From Streptomyces sp. A1277 (lineage in GTDB: Bacteria > Actinomycetota > Actinomycetes > Streptomycetales > Streptomycetaceae): a stretch of 64,000 nt of DNA. The position numbers and the translations under genes are program-made. Below, piece after piece: positions 1-8,358 of this stretch. Positions within the stretch are counted from its first letter, which is position 1; every line of letters starts with the position of its first letter. The stretch covers positions 1-64,000 of the forward strand of contig NZ_SSBI01000007.1 in NCBI RefSeq assembly GCF_004795015.1, in the 5' to 3' direction. The notes under the pieces were generated by a model that saw only the letters and a program-made list of their open reading frames with translations, was not told the origin of the DNA and searched no databases.

Positions 1-30
1 CGGGCGCAGGCGAGCGGCCATGGTGAAGGC

Positions 31-540
31 ATGAACGTCGCTGACATTTTGACGGATGGATACTCCCGCATCCAGGAGGCCGTGCACGCGGCCGTCGAAG
101 GGCTCCGGCCCGACGACCTCCACGCCCGGCTGGACGACGGCGCCAACTCGATCGCCTGGCTGGTGTGGCACCTGACCCGCGTCCAGGACGACCACATCGC
201 GGACGCGGCCGGCACCGAGCAGATCTGGTCCGCCCAGGACTGGGCCGGCCGTTTCGATCTGCCCCTCCCCGCCGATGCCACCGGCTACGGGCAGAGCAGC
301 GAGCAGGTCGGGGCCGTGCGGGTGGGCTCGGCGGACCTGCTCCTCGGCTACTACGACGCCGTCCACGACCACACGCTCGCCTTCGTCGGGGACCTCGACG
401 GGCACGCGCTGGACCGGGTCGTGGACGAGGCGTGGTCGCCCCCGGTCACCCTGGGGGTACGGCTGATGAGCGTGCTGTCGGACGACCTCCAGCACGCAGG
501 CCAGGCCGCCTTCGTACGAGGTGTGCTGGAGCGGCGCTAG
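31..540 (+). CDS. DinB/DUF664-type putative metal-dependent protein
   Basis: 169-residue all-helical protein. Histidines that fit the DinB-superfamily metal triad are visible at H47 (WHLTR), H55 (DDH) and H155 (DDLQHAGQ). Known: actinobacterial members of this fold are often mycothiol-dependent enzymes such as S-transferases or isomerases, while others have no assigned substrate. The C-terminal SDDLQHAGQAAFVRGV segment is the characteristic ending. It runs convergently with the AraC gene, 9 bp away. The substrate is unknown; calling it a mycothiol enzyme would be inference only. Confidence 0.85.
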   Translation: MNVADILTDGYSRIQEAVHAAVEGLRPDDLHARLDDGANSIAWLVWHLTRVQDDHIADAAGTEQIWSAQDWAGRFDLPLPADATGYGQSSEQVGAVRVGSADLLLGYYDAVHDHTLAFVGDLDGHALDRVVDEAWSPPVTLGVRLMSVLSDDLQHAGQAAFVRGVLERR

Positions 541-549
541 GACGCGCGC

Positions 550-1350
550 TCACGCCCCGCGGGTACGGGCGTAGTGCCCCGGGCCCGTGCCCACGACGCG
601 CTTGAAATGGCGCGTCAGATGGGACTGGTCGTAGAAGCCCGCCGAGGCCGCCACGGCCGACGCGGGGACTCCGCGCAGCAGCAGCCGGCGGGCGAGGTCG
701 ACCCGCCGGCCCGTCACGTACTGGTGCGGTGCCATGCCGAACTCACGGCTGAAGGCCCGCACCAGATGCGCGTGATGGGCGTGCAGCCGGGTGGCCGCCT
801 CCTGGAGCGTGATGCCCTCGACGTACTTCTCGTCCAGCAGATCCCGCAGCCGGTGCGCGACCTTGCGGTCGTGGACGAAGGGGACGGGGTCGAGGCGGTC
901 GCGCAGGTGCTGTTCCAGGCGCTCCGAGACCAGGGCGAGCCGGCTCGCCGCCTCCAGTTCGTCACCGGGGCCCGCGAGGGCGCGGTGGAGGCTGTCGATG
1001 CGGTTGCGCAGCCCCGGATCGTGGAGGACGGGCCGGACCACCGCCCGGCCGATCAGCCGCTCGTCCACCTGCGGCACGTCGAGGTACAGGACGCGTTTGC
1101 GAAAGCCCTCCGGCGTGGCCGCGCCGCCGTTGTGCGGGACGTGCGGCGGCAGCAGCGTCACCGTATGGGTGAGTACGCCGTGCTCGTGGCGGTCCAGGTC
1201 GTAGCGCACCATGCCCTCGTCCACCAGGAGCAGCGTCCACGCGTCGTGTGTGTGCATGGGGTAGGTGTGGTCGGTGAAGTGCGCGTGGAAGACCTCGGCG
1301 ATGCCCTCCACGGGGGGGCACCAAGCGGTGATCTCCGGACGGGCGGCCAT
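550..1350 (-). CDS. AraC-family transcriptional regulator
   Basis: 266 residues. The N-terminal half has an AraC-type cupin ligand domain (HAHFTDHTYPMHTHDAW, residues about 20-110). The C-terminal hundred residues hold two helix-turn-helix units: ITLQEAATRLHAHHAHLVRAF, and a recognition region ending in AASAGFYDQSHLTRHFKR and a GTGPGHYARTRG tail. The ATG at 1350 is chosen because it opens the conserved cupin; the open frame continues upstream but through the divergent gene. It is divergent from the DUF2000 gene and probably controls it. The effector is unknown. Confidence 0.93.
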   Translation of the reverse strand: MAARPEITAWCPPVEGIAEVFHAHFTDHTYPMHTHDAWTLLLVDEGMVRYDLDRHEHGVLTHTVTLLPPHVPHNGGAATPEGFRKRVLYLDVPQVDERLIGRAVVRPVLHDPGLRNRIDSLHRALAGPGDELEAASRLALVSERLEQHLRDRLDPVPFVHDRKVAHRLRDLLDEKYVEGITLQEAATRLHAHHAHLVRAFSREFGMAPHQYVTGRRVDLARRLLLRGVPASAVAASAGFYDQSHLTRHFKRVVGTGPGHYARTRGA

Positions 1351-1437
1351 GGGCCGATCGTACGCCGGGCGCACCCGCGCACCGACGCGCAAAGTTCGTA
1401 CAAGACCGGGCGCCGGGCGGTTCGGCAGGCTCGGGGC

Positions 1438-1878
1438 ATGACAGCTGAGACCACCGCCCCTGCCCCCGTCCGCTTCGACACCAAGATCGCCGTACTGCTC
1501 CGGGACGACCTGGAGACCTGGCAGCGGCTGAACGTCACGGCCTTCCTGGTCAGTGGCCTCGGCACCGCTGTCCCCGAGGTGATCGGCGAGCCCTACGCCG
1601 ACGCCGACGAAACCCCGTACCTGCCCATGTTCCGTCAGCCGGTGATGGTCTTCGAGGGGCCGAAGGAGATGCTGACGACCGCCCACACCCGGGCCGCGGG
1701 CCGGGGCGTGCCGCTGTCGGTGTTCACCTCGGACCTCTTCGCCACGGGCAACGACCGAGGCAACCGGGCCGCGGTGCGTGCGGTGCGCCGGGACGGAATG
1801 GACCTGGTGGGCCTGGCCGTGTACGGCCCCCGCAACGCCGTGGACAAGATCCTCAAGGGCGCGTCGATGCACTCCTGA
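1438..1878 (+). CDS. DUF2000-family protein
   Basis: 146 residues, matching the DUF2000 family: an N-terminal KIAVLLRDDLETWQRLNVTAFL segment, a central GEPYADADETPYLPMFRQPV loop and a C-terminal DLVGLAVYGPRNAVDKI. Known: these small single-domain proteins are often encoded beside AraC regulators; no reaction is established. Divergent from the AraC gene with an 87-bp gap. The ATG at 1438 has no Shine-Dalgarno, but a TAGGCT-like hexamer (CAGGCT, 1426-1431) lies 6 bp upstream, as in possible leaderless genes in this window. Confidence 0.85.
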   Translation: MTAETTAPAPVRFDTKIAVLLRDDLETWQRLNVTAFLVSGLGTAVPEVIGEPYADADETPYLPMFRQPVMVFEGPKEMLTTAHTRAAGRGVPLSVFTSDLFATGNDRGNRAAVRAVRRDGMDLVGLAVYGPRNAVDKILKGASMHS

Positions 1879-1882
1879 CCGC

Positions 1883-1914
1883 CGGTGGGCGGGGCCGCCC
1901 CGCCCCGCCCACCG
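1883..1914. terminator. bidirectional hairpin between convergent genes
   Basis: GGTGGGCGGGG at 1884-1894 pairs with CCCCGCCCACC at 1903-1913, with an 8-nt loop. It lies between the stops of the DUF2000 gene and the polyprenyl synthase gene. There is no U-tract, as is common for Streptomyces terminators. Confidence 0.6.
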
Positions 1915-1923
1915 CGCGGCGCC

Positions 1924-2970
1924 TCACCCGGCGCGTTCGACCACGTACGGGAGGAGCGTCAGCATCTCCTCCAGGGCCTCCGGCGCCAGCGTGACGCTCT
2001 GCAGGCAGGCCCGCGCGCTCTCCAGGTGGCGGTGGGCCTCCGCCGTGGCGGCCGTGCGCCCGCCCGCCTCCTCGATCAGACCGGCCGCCCGTCCGACGGC
2101 CCCGTCGTCCAGCGGACCGCCGCGCAGCAGCGCCCCCAGCTCCGTCGAGGCGGGCCCGCCGGCGGCCAGCGCCGCGAGCACCGGGTACGTCTTCTTGCCG
2201 CGCCTGAGGTCGCTGTGCACCGGCTTGCCCGTGACCGCGGGGTCGCCCCAGATGCCCAGCACGTCGTCGGCCGCCTGGAACGCCACCCCGAGGTGGCGCC
2301 CCGCGGCCGTGAGGGCGTCGGCCTCCGTGCGCCCGGCGCCGCCGAGCAGCCCGCCCAGACCGGCGGCGCAGCCCAGCAGCGCACCGGTCTTGTGCTCGGC
2401 CATCAGCCGGTATTCGGACGGCTGCACGGCGTCCGGACCGGTCCAGGGCCGCGACTCGAAGAGCAGGTCGTCGGCCTGGCCGCGCACCAAATCGGTGAGG
2501 GTCGCGGCGAGCAGCCGGACCGCCGGCACGCAGTGGCTGCCGGGTGCGTCGGCCAGCGTCTGCACGGCCTGCGCGAACAGCGCGTCCCCGGCGAGGAGGG
2601 CCGGCCCGGTTCCGTACGCCTTCCAGGCGGTGGCGCGCCGTCTGCGCGTCTCGTCGCCGTCCATGATGTCGTCGTGCAGGAGGGAGAAGGTGTGGATCAG
2701 CTCGACGGCGACCGCTCCGGCGACCGCGCTCCGCGCCCTCGCCCCGACCGCCTGAGCGCCGAGCACGGCCAGCGCCTGGCGGAGGCCCTTGCCCTGCGCA
2801 CCGGGCACGTCCCCGCCGTCGATCCCGTCCCAGCCGAGCGAGAACGCGGTGATCTCGCCGTGCCACGGGTGCAGCTGTCGCACCGCCCGGCACAGCGCGG
2901 GCCGGACCACGCCGCGGCAGCGGGCCAGTATCTGCGGCGCGGTGGCCGCCGAGGTCACGGGAGGCGTCAT
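1924..2970 (-). CDS. polyprenyl (geranylgeranyl-type) diphosphate synthase
   Basis: 348 residues, all-helical trans-prenyltransferase. The first aspartate-rich motif is LLHDDIMDGD (D100, D101, D104). The second is FQAADDVLGIWGD (D235, D236), where glycine replaces the third Asp of the canonical DDxxD, a variant I associate with actinobacterial GGPP synthases. It condenses IPP with allylic diphosphates using Mg2+. Its ATG overlaps the stop of the upstream TPR gene (ATGA), implying coupled translation. No cyclase or phytoene synthase is nearby, so the fate of the prenyl diphosphate is not shown. Confidence 0.92.
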   Translation of the reverse strand: MTPPVTSAATAPQILARCRGVVRPALCRAVRQLHPWHGEITAFSLGWDGIDGGDVPGAQGKGLRQALAVLGAQAVGARARSAVAGAVAVELIHTFSLLHDDIMDGDETRRRRATAWKAYGTGPALLAGDALFAQAVQTLADAPGSHCVPAVRLLAATLTDLVRGQADDLLFESRPWTGPDAVQPSEYRLMAEHKTGALLGCAAGLGGLLGGAGRTEADALTAAGRHLGVAFQAADDVLGIWGDPAVTGKPVHSDLRRGKKTYPVLAALAAGGPASTELGALLRGGPLDDGAVGRAAGLIEEAGGRTAATAEAHRHLESARACLQSVTLAPEALEEMLTLLPYVVERAG

Positions 2971-4031
2971 CGGCGTCCGCCCGCACCCTGCACCGCGTCA
3001 CCGGCCGGTGCCACGCCCAGCTCCCTGTACGCCTGGTCCACCATGTCCCGTGCGTTGAGCAGACCGATCCCGTCCAGCGTGGCGCGCAACGCGTCCAGAT
3101 CTGCGGCCGTCTCCCCGGCGTCACGCCCGAGCCGGGCCAGCGACTTCACCAGGCCGAGCCGGGACAGCGCCTCGCCCCGGGGCTCCGTCATCGCACGGAA
3201 CTCCTCCAGCGCGCCCTCGTAGACCTGCCTGGCCTCCTCGTAGCGTCCGGCGCGGTAGAGCACATTGGCGCGCATCTTGTGGTTGTAGGCCAGGGCACTG
3301 GACAACTTCATCTCGCGGCACGTCACCTCGGCCTCCGAGAGCAGCGTCAGTGCCCGGTCCGCGTCCTTGTCGCGTGCGGAGACGATGTCGGCCATGCCGC
3401 GCAGCGCCCAGGCCCGGCCCCGCCGGTCGTCGGCGTCCCCGGCCAGCTGCGCCGCCTCCTCGAACATCGCCAGGGCGGTGTCGAACGAGCCGGTGTTGCG
3501 GTGGATCTGCGCGATGCCCTCCAGGGCCCAGACGGTGTGGCGGGCCTCGCCGCGTGCGCGGGCCTCGGCGAGCAGTTGCTCGTGCAGTGCCGCGACGGTC
3601 CGGTAGTCGCCCTGGATGCGCCCGGTCTCCGCGAGGCCGGCGAGCGAGTAGCCGCGGGCGACCACGTCATCGCCCCTCTTGCCCATGTCCGCCGCCAGGC
3701 CCAACAGGCGGAAGGCCAGGCGGAGCCGGCCGCGCTGGCGGGCGAGCGTCCCGCCGCTCCACAGCGCCCAGGCCATCGCCCCGGCGTCGTCCGCAGACCG
3801 GGCGGCGCGGTAACTGGCCTTCCACGCGAGGTCCGCGTCCGCCACGTTGCCGAGCCGGCGGTGCGCCTCGGCCACGGCGAGCCCTGCCCGGGCCGATTCC
3901 TGTGCGGAGCCCGAGCGTTCGGCCGCTTCCATGTGGCGTATCCCCTCGGCCAGGACGTCCGTGAGGGAGGCGTTCACGGACATCTTGGTGAGGGCGCCTT
4001 GGTATTCGGGCGCCAGTGCCTTGCTGTGCAT
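2967..4031 (-). CDS. tetratricopeptide-repeat protein coupled to prenyl synthase
   Basis: 354 residues of helical repeats resembling TPR/AfsR-type superhelices. Recurrent units include GLAVAEAHRRLGNVADADLAW, YSLAGLAETGRIQGDY, EGIAQIHRNTGSFDTALAMF, LRGMADIVSARDKDADRAL and NHKMRANVLYRAGRYEEAR. There is no DNA-binding, kinase or membrane segment, so it is probably a cytosolic protein-protein adaptor. It is first in a two-gene operon with an ATGA overlap onto the prenyl synthase. The ATG at 4031 (MHSKAL) is chosen because a symmetric operator-like element lies only 35 bp upstream; in-frame starts further up would fall in that element. A partner role for the synthase is inference. Confidence 0.85.
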   Translation of the reverse strand: MHSKALAPEYQGALTKMSVNASLTDVLAEGIRHMEAAERSGSAQESARAGLAVAEAHRRLGNVADADLAWKASYRAARSADDAGAMAWALWSGGTLARQRGRLRLAFRLLGLAADMGKRGDDVVARGYSLAGLAETGRIQGDYRTVAALHEQLLAEARARGEARHTVWALEGIAQIHRNTGSFDTALAMFEEAAQLAGDADDRRGRAWALRGMADIVSARDKDADRALTLLSEAEVTCREMKLSSALAYNHKMRANVLYRAGRYEEARQVYEGALEEFRAMTEPRGEALSRLGLVKSLARLGRDAGETAADLDALRATLDGIGLLNARDMVDQAYRELGVAPAGDAVQGAGGRR

Positions 4032-4066
4032 GGGAGCCTTTCGCGCGTGAGCGGACCGGCCCGGCG

Positions 4067-4104
4067 CAACTATACCTTGCATGTATACGCAGGGAGTATA
4101 GTTG
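4067..4104. promoter_or_regulatory. 38-bp symmetric operator-like element
   Basis: Nine-base arms CAACTATAC and GTATAGTTG flank a central GTATAC, with 7-bp spacers on each side. All three TATA cores are spaced exactly 13 bp apart. The whole element is symmetric about the centre of GTATAC. It sits 36-73 bp upstream of the TPR-gene start and contains TATACT/TATAGT hexamers that could serve as a -10. Very AT-rich for this genome. The binding protein is unknown. Confidence 0.6.
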
Positions 4105-4254
4105 TCCGGTGCTCTGGCCCGCGTACTCATGGGGGGAGGGGCGAGGGTCGTCGTGTGCGGCGTGCCGCCTTGCTGTGGATCAAGACGGCATATCCGGGGA
4201 CAGGGTTGCTTCGCGGTTCGAAAGGGCGCGGACCCGGCGGCGGGCTTCTTCTCT

Positions 4255-5556
4255 TCAGGCTGTCCCGTTCGCCAGGTGGCCGATGAACCAGTCGCGGGCC
4301 CGTTCGGCGACCTCGTCCAGGGTGCCCGGTTCCTCGAAGAGGTGGGTGGCGCCGGGGACGACGTCGAGCCGGCTCTCGCAGTGCAGCTCCGCCTGGGCCC
4401 GGCGGTTGAGTTCGAGCACTTCGGTGTCCCGGCCGCCCACGAGGAGCAGGGTCGGGGAGCGCACCTCACCGAGGCGGGCGCCCGCGAGGTCGGGCCGGCC
4501 GCCGCGCGAGACGACCGCACCGATCCCCGTGCCGGGCTCAGCCCCGACGACGGCCGCCGCCTGGAGGGCCGCGGCGGCTCCGGTGCTCGCCCCGAACACG
4601 CCGAGCGGGCCGGGGACCTGGAGCCGCAGCCAGGCGGTGGCGTCCACGAGCCGCCCGGCGAGCGTCGAGATGTCGAAGACGTGGGAGCCCTCGGCCTCCT
4701 CGTCGGGGGTGAGCAGGTCGAACAGCAGCGTGCCGAGGCCGGCCCGGTTCAGGGCCGCCGCGACGGACCGGTTGCGCGGGCTGTGCCTGCTGCTGCCGGA
4801 CCCGTGCGCGAACATCACGAGCGCCCCGGTGTCACCGGGCCGGGTGAGGCTGCCGGGCAGGGCCACCCCGCCCGCCTCCACCAGCACATCGCTGGACGCC
4901 AGGGACCCGGACTGCCGCGCCGCCCTCTCCAGCAGCGACACGACCTCTTCGTCCGGGGTCTGGTCGAAGTCCCGGTACCACTCGCCGACCGCGGAGAACC
5001 CGGCCGGCGCCGACAGGCACACCAGCTCGTCCGCCTCCTCCCGCAGCCGGGCGGCGGCGGAGGGCGGTGCGACCGGCACGGCCAGCACCACATGGGCCGC
5101 ACCCTGGGCGCGGGCCACCGCGCACGCGGCGAGGGCCGTCGCACCGGTCGCGATGCCGTCGTCCACGAGGATCACCGTGCGGCCTTGGAGCGGGATGCGC
5201 GGCCGGTCGCCCCGGAACGCCCTTGCCCGGCGCGACAGTTCGGCCTCCTCGGCCTGCTGGACGGAGGCGATGGCGGCCTCGAAGACCCCGGCCCGGCGCA
5301 CGATGTCGTCGCTGATGATCCGTACCCCGCCCTCCCCGATGGCGCCGAAGCCCAGCTCCGGACGGCGGGGGACACCGAGCTTGCGCACCACGATCACATC
5401 GAGGGGGGCGCCGAGCTCCTGGGCGACGCGGAAGGCCACCGGAACGCCCCCGCGTGGCAGACCCAGCACGACGGGGTCGCTCTGCGCGAGGGGGCCGAGA
5501 GCCGCGGCGAGCCGCTGGCCCGCGTCGGAGCGGTCGGCGAACTGCACGGGATGCAC
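4255..5556 (-). CDS. phosphoribosyltransferase-dienelactone hydrolase-like fusion
   Basis: 433 residues with two domains. The N-terminal half is a type I phosphoribosyltransferase fold with the PRPP motif VILVDDGIATGAT near residues 125-140. The C-terminal half (about 215-433) is an alpha/beta hydrolase with nucleophile motif GVFGASTGAA, a late acid in LLVGGRDTEV and a histidine in VPGATHLF. Known: such fusions occur in actinobacteria, with no defined substrate that I can name. The start is GTG at 5556, with only a weak GGGG upstream; an in-frame GTG three codons later is the alternative. Confidence 0.88.
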   Translation of the reverse strand: MHPVQFADRSDAGQRLAAALGPLAQSDPVVLGLPRGGVPVAFRVAQELGAPLDVIVVRKLGVPRRPELGFGAIGEGGVRIISDDIVRRAGVFEAAIASVQQAEEAELSRRARAFRGDRPRIPLQGRTVILVDDGIATGATALAACAVARAQGAAHVVLAVPVAPPSAAARLREEADELVCLSAPAGFSAVGEWYRDFDQTPDEEVVSLLERAARQSGSLASSDVLVEAGGVALPGSLTRPGDTGALVMFAHGSGSSRHSPRNRSVAAALNRAGLGTLLFDLLTPDEEAEGSHVFDISTLAGRLVDATAWLRLQVPGPLGVFGASTGAAAALQAAAVVGAEPGTGIGAVVSRGGRPDLAGARLGEVRSPTLLLVGGRDTEVLELNRRAQAELHCESRLDVVPGATHLFEEPGTLDEVAERARDWFIGHLANGTA

Positions 5557-5682
5557 CCCCAGACGGGGGAGGGAGGAAGGAAATCACCCACTTCGTTCCA
5601 GTCAAGGCCACTCACGGGAGGCCCGCAACCCGGCGTCCCCGCTGCTCCCCGTATGAGCTCCCTCCCCGCCAGGGCGTTCGGA

Positions 5683-7794
5683 TCAGCCGTCCCCGTTCTC
5701 CAGCGCCTCGATGAGAAGGAGGGCGATGTCGTCGCTGCCCGGCGTGGTGTGTTCCGCGTACCGGACGAGGCTGTCGGCCAGGGCGTCCATGGACCGGCCG
5801 GCGCCCCGGGTGAACTGGCCGGCGAGCGCCGCCGTCGACTCGTCGAGATCGGTGCCGGGCACCTCCACCAGACCGTCGGTGTACAGCGCGAGGGCGGCGC
5901 CGGGCGGCAGCGGGATCTCGGTCGTCGGGTAGCGCGCCGCCCGGTCGATGCCGAGCAGCAGCCCGGGCGGCAGCCGCAGCACCTCGGTGTGCCCGCCCGG
6001 ATGACGCAGGAGCGGCGGCGGATGACCGGCCGTGGCCAGCAGGGCGCGGTGACCGGCCAGATCCAGGTGGACGTAGAGGCAGCTGGTGAAGAGGCCGGGG
6101 TCGAGATCGGTGAGCAGTCGGTTGGTGCGCTCCAGGACCTCGGCGGGTGGCGCCCCCGCCGAGGCGTGCACCGCCGTACGGACCTGGCCCATCAGCGCCG
6201 CGGCCTTCACGTTGTGGCCCTGCACGTCACCGATGGCCGCGGCGGCGGTGGTGGCGTCCAGCCGGATCACGTCGTAGAAGTCGCCGCCGATGCCCATGCC
6301 GCGGGTGGCCGGCAGATAGCGGGCGGCCACGTCCAGGCCGTCGATCCGGGGGAGGGTGTGCGGGAGCAGATGGGCCTGGAGGCTGTGGGCCAGCTGCTCC
6401 TTGGTGTCGTACAGGCGGGCCCGGTCCAGGGCCTGCGCGATGAGCCCGGCGATCGAGGTGAGGAGGGCGCGCTCCTCCGGTTCGAAGGGGCGTGTGCGTT
6501 CGTAACCGAGCACCAGCGTGCCGACCGCGCGTCCGGAGGCGAGCAGCGGCAGGAACGCCCACGCGGCCAGGCCCTGCTGGAGCGTGGCGGGCTCGAACGC
6601 GCGCCGGAACTCGTCGAAGGTGCGGTAGAAGGCGGGCACCCCGGTGGCCAGGACGTGCGCGACAGGAGCGTGCGAGGTCAGGGGTGCGCCTTCGAAGCAC
6701 TCCATCAGCCCGGCGCTGAAACCGCGGTGCCCCTCGCTCCGCAGCCGCCCCTCCGCCGCCGTCATCACGGCGAGCGCCTGGATGCGGAGGGCGGGCACGA
6801 TCTGTTCGGAGACCAGCTCGACCACGTCCCGGATCCCGACGGCCTCGGTGAGCGTCGCCGCCAGGTGCATCAGGTGGTAGAGCGCGACCGCCCGGCCCGG
6901 GGCGCTCGGCGAGGCGGCACCGCCCGTGGCCGTGGGCGGTGCCGGGGCGTTCGGTGCGCTGACGGGGGTGATGTAGACGCTGATGCCGGAGGCGTCGGGG
7001 TAGAGGCGGAAGGAGAGCCACTGGTCCGGCGGCCGCAGAGCCGTGAAGGACATCGGCTCCCGGCTGATCATGGCCCCCCGGTACCGGTCCTCGAAGTGCG
7101 GATCGGCGAGCCAGCGCAGCGACACCCAGGGCAGCGTCCCCACCAGGTCCTTGGCCCGTCCGCCGACCAGGGCGGCGCCGGCGTCCGTGAGGTAGGTGAT
7201 CCGGCCGTGCGTGTCCAGGGTGCAGCAGCCGCCCGGCAGCCGTGCGACGAAGTCGGCCGCGGCGACCGCGTCGGCGGGGGTGGGCGGCGGGGCGGTGACC
7301 GGCGGCAGCACCCGGGGCCCGACCCCGGCCGTCACCGGGTGGCCCGCTTCCCGCGCCTCGTGCAGCACCCGGGCGGCGTCACCGCAGCAGTCGGGGACCG
7401 CCGCGCGCTCCTGCGGCGTCAGCTGCGGCGGGTGCGAGCCGGGCCACAGCAGCACGAGACCGCCGGGAGCCGTGGTTCCCGTGAGGACGGGCGCGGCCGC
7501 CAGCGCGAAGCGGTACGGAAGGACGAGTGCGAGACGCGGATAGCGCCGGGCCAGCTCCTCCTGGCTGCCCAGCCACACCAGATGCCGGTCCTTCACCGCG
7601 TCGGACACCGGCATGGGAGCGGACAGCGGCACCCGCAGCCAGGGGTCGGCGAGCTCCGGCGGCACCCCGGCGAGCACGGCCAGCCGAAGGGTGGAGCTCC
7701 CGGGCGGCAGCAGGTACAGCATGGCCACCGTGGCCCCCGTCTCGCGCACGGCGCGTGCCACCGCCGCGTCCAGGCGATCCTCCGCGGAGTGCAT
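5683..7794 (-). CDS. GAF-PAS-GAF SpoIIE-type PP2C serine phosphatase
   Basis: 703 residues from the ATG at 7794. Order: an N-terminal GAF-like sensor (about 15-150), a PAS-like segment (GGCCTLDTHGRITYLTDAG), a second GAF domain (about 315-460) and a C-terminal SpoIIE/RsbU PP2C domain with [24 protein letters not shown] and LYTDGLVEVPG metal-binding motifs. There is no C-terminal kinase-like ATPase domain, unlike the other two phosphatases in this window. Role by family: dephosphorylating anti-anti-sigma factors. An alternative ATG at 7815 overlaps an inverted repeat, so the shorter start is preferred. Neither start has a good Shine-Dalgarno. Confidence 0.9.
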   Translation of the reverse strand: MHSAEDRLDAAVARAVRETGATVAMLYLLPPGSSTLRLAVLAGVPPELADPWLRVPLSAPMPVSDAVKDRHLVWLGSQEELARRYPRLALVLPYRFALAAAPVLTGTTAPGGLVLLWPGSHPPQLTPQERAAVPDCCGDAARVLHEAREAGHPVTAGVGPRVLPPVTAPPPTPADAVAAADFVARLPGGCCTLDTHGRITYLTDAGAALVGGRAKDLVGTLPWVSLRWLADPHFEDRYRGAMISREPMSFTALRPPDQWLSFRLYPDASGISVYITPVSAPNAPAPPTATGGAASPSAPGRAVALYHLMHLAATLTEAVGIRDVVELVSEQIVPALRIQALAVMTAAEGRLRSEGHRGFSAGLMECFEGAPLTSHAPVAHVLATGVPAFYRTFDEFRRAFEPATLQQGLAAWAFLPLLASGRAVGTLVLGYERTRPFEPEERALLTSIAGLIAQALDRARLYDTKEQLAHSLQAHLLPHTLPRIDGLDVAARYLPATRGMGIGGDFYDVIRLDATTAAAAIGDVQGHNVKAAALMGQVRTAVHASAGAPPAEVLERTNRLLTDLDPGLFTSCLYVHLDLAGHRALLATAGHPPPLLRHPGGHTEVLRLPPGLLLGIDRAARYPTTEIPLPPGAALALYTDGLVEVPGTDLDESTAALAGQFTRGAGRSMDALADSLVRYAEHTTPGSDDIALLLIEALENGDG

Positions 7795-7806
7795 GGCAGG
7801 CCCGAC

Positions 7807-7826
7807 ATTGTCCATAAACGGACAAT
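7807..7826. promoter_or_regulatory. inverted repeat at phosphatase gene start
   Basis: ATTGTCC-ATAAAC-GGACAAT, perfect 7-bp arms with a 6-bp spacer, immediately upstream of the preferred ATG (7794) and overlapping the alternative ATG (7815). It could be an operator or a hairpin in the transcript leader. Confidence 0.45.
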
Positions 7827-7896
7827 ACGCCCGCACCTCACGCACGACATCGCGATGTACGCCGCCGAGCCGCGCTTCCCGGCGAGCCCCGGTGGG

Positions 7897-8289
7897 TCAG
7901 CCCGCCGCGGCTTCGCGGCTGATGCGCTCGAACCGCGCTCCCATCTCCTCGGCCAGCGCCTGTGCGGCCGACAGGGGCCGGACCATCACCATGAGGTCGT
8001 CGATCAGGCCCGCCTCGTTGAGGTGGAGGAAGTCGCAGCCGGTGATCTCCCGGTCGCCGACCTTCGCCGTGAAGACGAGCGCGTGGTCGCGTCCGTCCGC
8101 GCTCGCCATCTCCCGTACGTACCGGAAGTCGCTGAACACCTCGGAGACGGCGCGCAGGATCGCGGCGGTGACCGGCTTCCCCGCGTAGGGCTTGAACGCC
8201 ACCGGACTGGTGAAGACGACGTCGTCGGCCAGCGTGGCCTCGGCCGCCGACAGATCGTGTGCCTCGACAGCCTTGCGGAAAGGAAGCAT
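7897..8289 (-). CDS. SnoaL-like nuclear transport factor 2-fold protein
   Basis: 130 residues of the NTF2-like cone fold: LPFRKAVEAHDLSAAEATLADDVVFTSP, a KPVTAAILRAVSEVF helix and a terminal GCDFLHLNEAGLIDDLMVMVRPLSA strand pair. Known: this SnoaL-like group includes polyketide cyclases and isomerases but also many proteins without known substrate. The ATG at 8289 is preferred because GGAG lies 6 bp upstream; an in-frame ATG at 8301 and a TTG at 8305-8307 lack one. It is divergent from the PadR gene, 69 bp apart, and may be its target. Confidence 0.85.
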   Translation of the reverse strand: MLPFRKAVEAHDLSAAEATLADDVVFTSPVAFKPYAGKPVTAAILRAVSEVFSDFRYVREMASADGRDHALVFTAKVGDREITGCDFLHLNEAGLIDDLMVMVRPLSAAQALAEEMGARFERISREAAAG

Positions 8290-8346
8290 CCCGGACTCCA
8301 TAGTCAACTTGTTTAATAGGTGCGAACGAGATTAATCACATGGTGT

Positions 8347-8352
8347 TAGCGT
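8347..8352 (+). promoter_or_regulatory. -10 hexamer of a probable leaderless promoter (PadR gene)
   Basis: TAGCGT ends 6 bp before the PadR ATG, so the expected transcription start coincides with the start codon. No Shine-Dalgarno precedes the ATG. A 5-bp inverted repeat TTAAT/ATTAA (8313-8317, 8331-8335) upstream could be a PadR operator. Confidence 0.45.
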
Positions 8353-8358
8353 GTCCAG

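Noticed and set aside
1924..4031. Terpene or carotenoid biosynthetic cluster
   Set aside because: Only a prenyl diphosphate synthase is present; no cyclase, phytoene synthase, desaturase of the carotenoid type or tailoring gene adjoins it.
4102..8316. A 1,404-codon plus-strand open frame
   Set aside because: It runs antisense to two well-supported genes (phosphoribosyltransferase fusion, PP2C phosphatase) and has low-complexity, Arg/Gly/His-rich content typical of GC-rich antisense frames.
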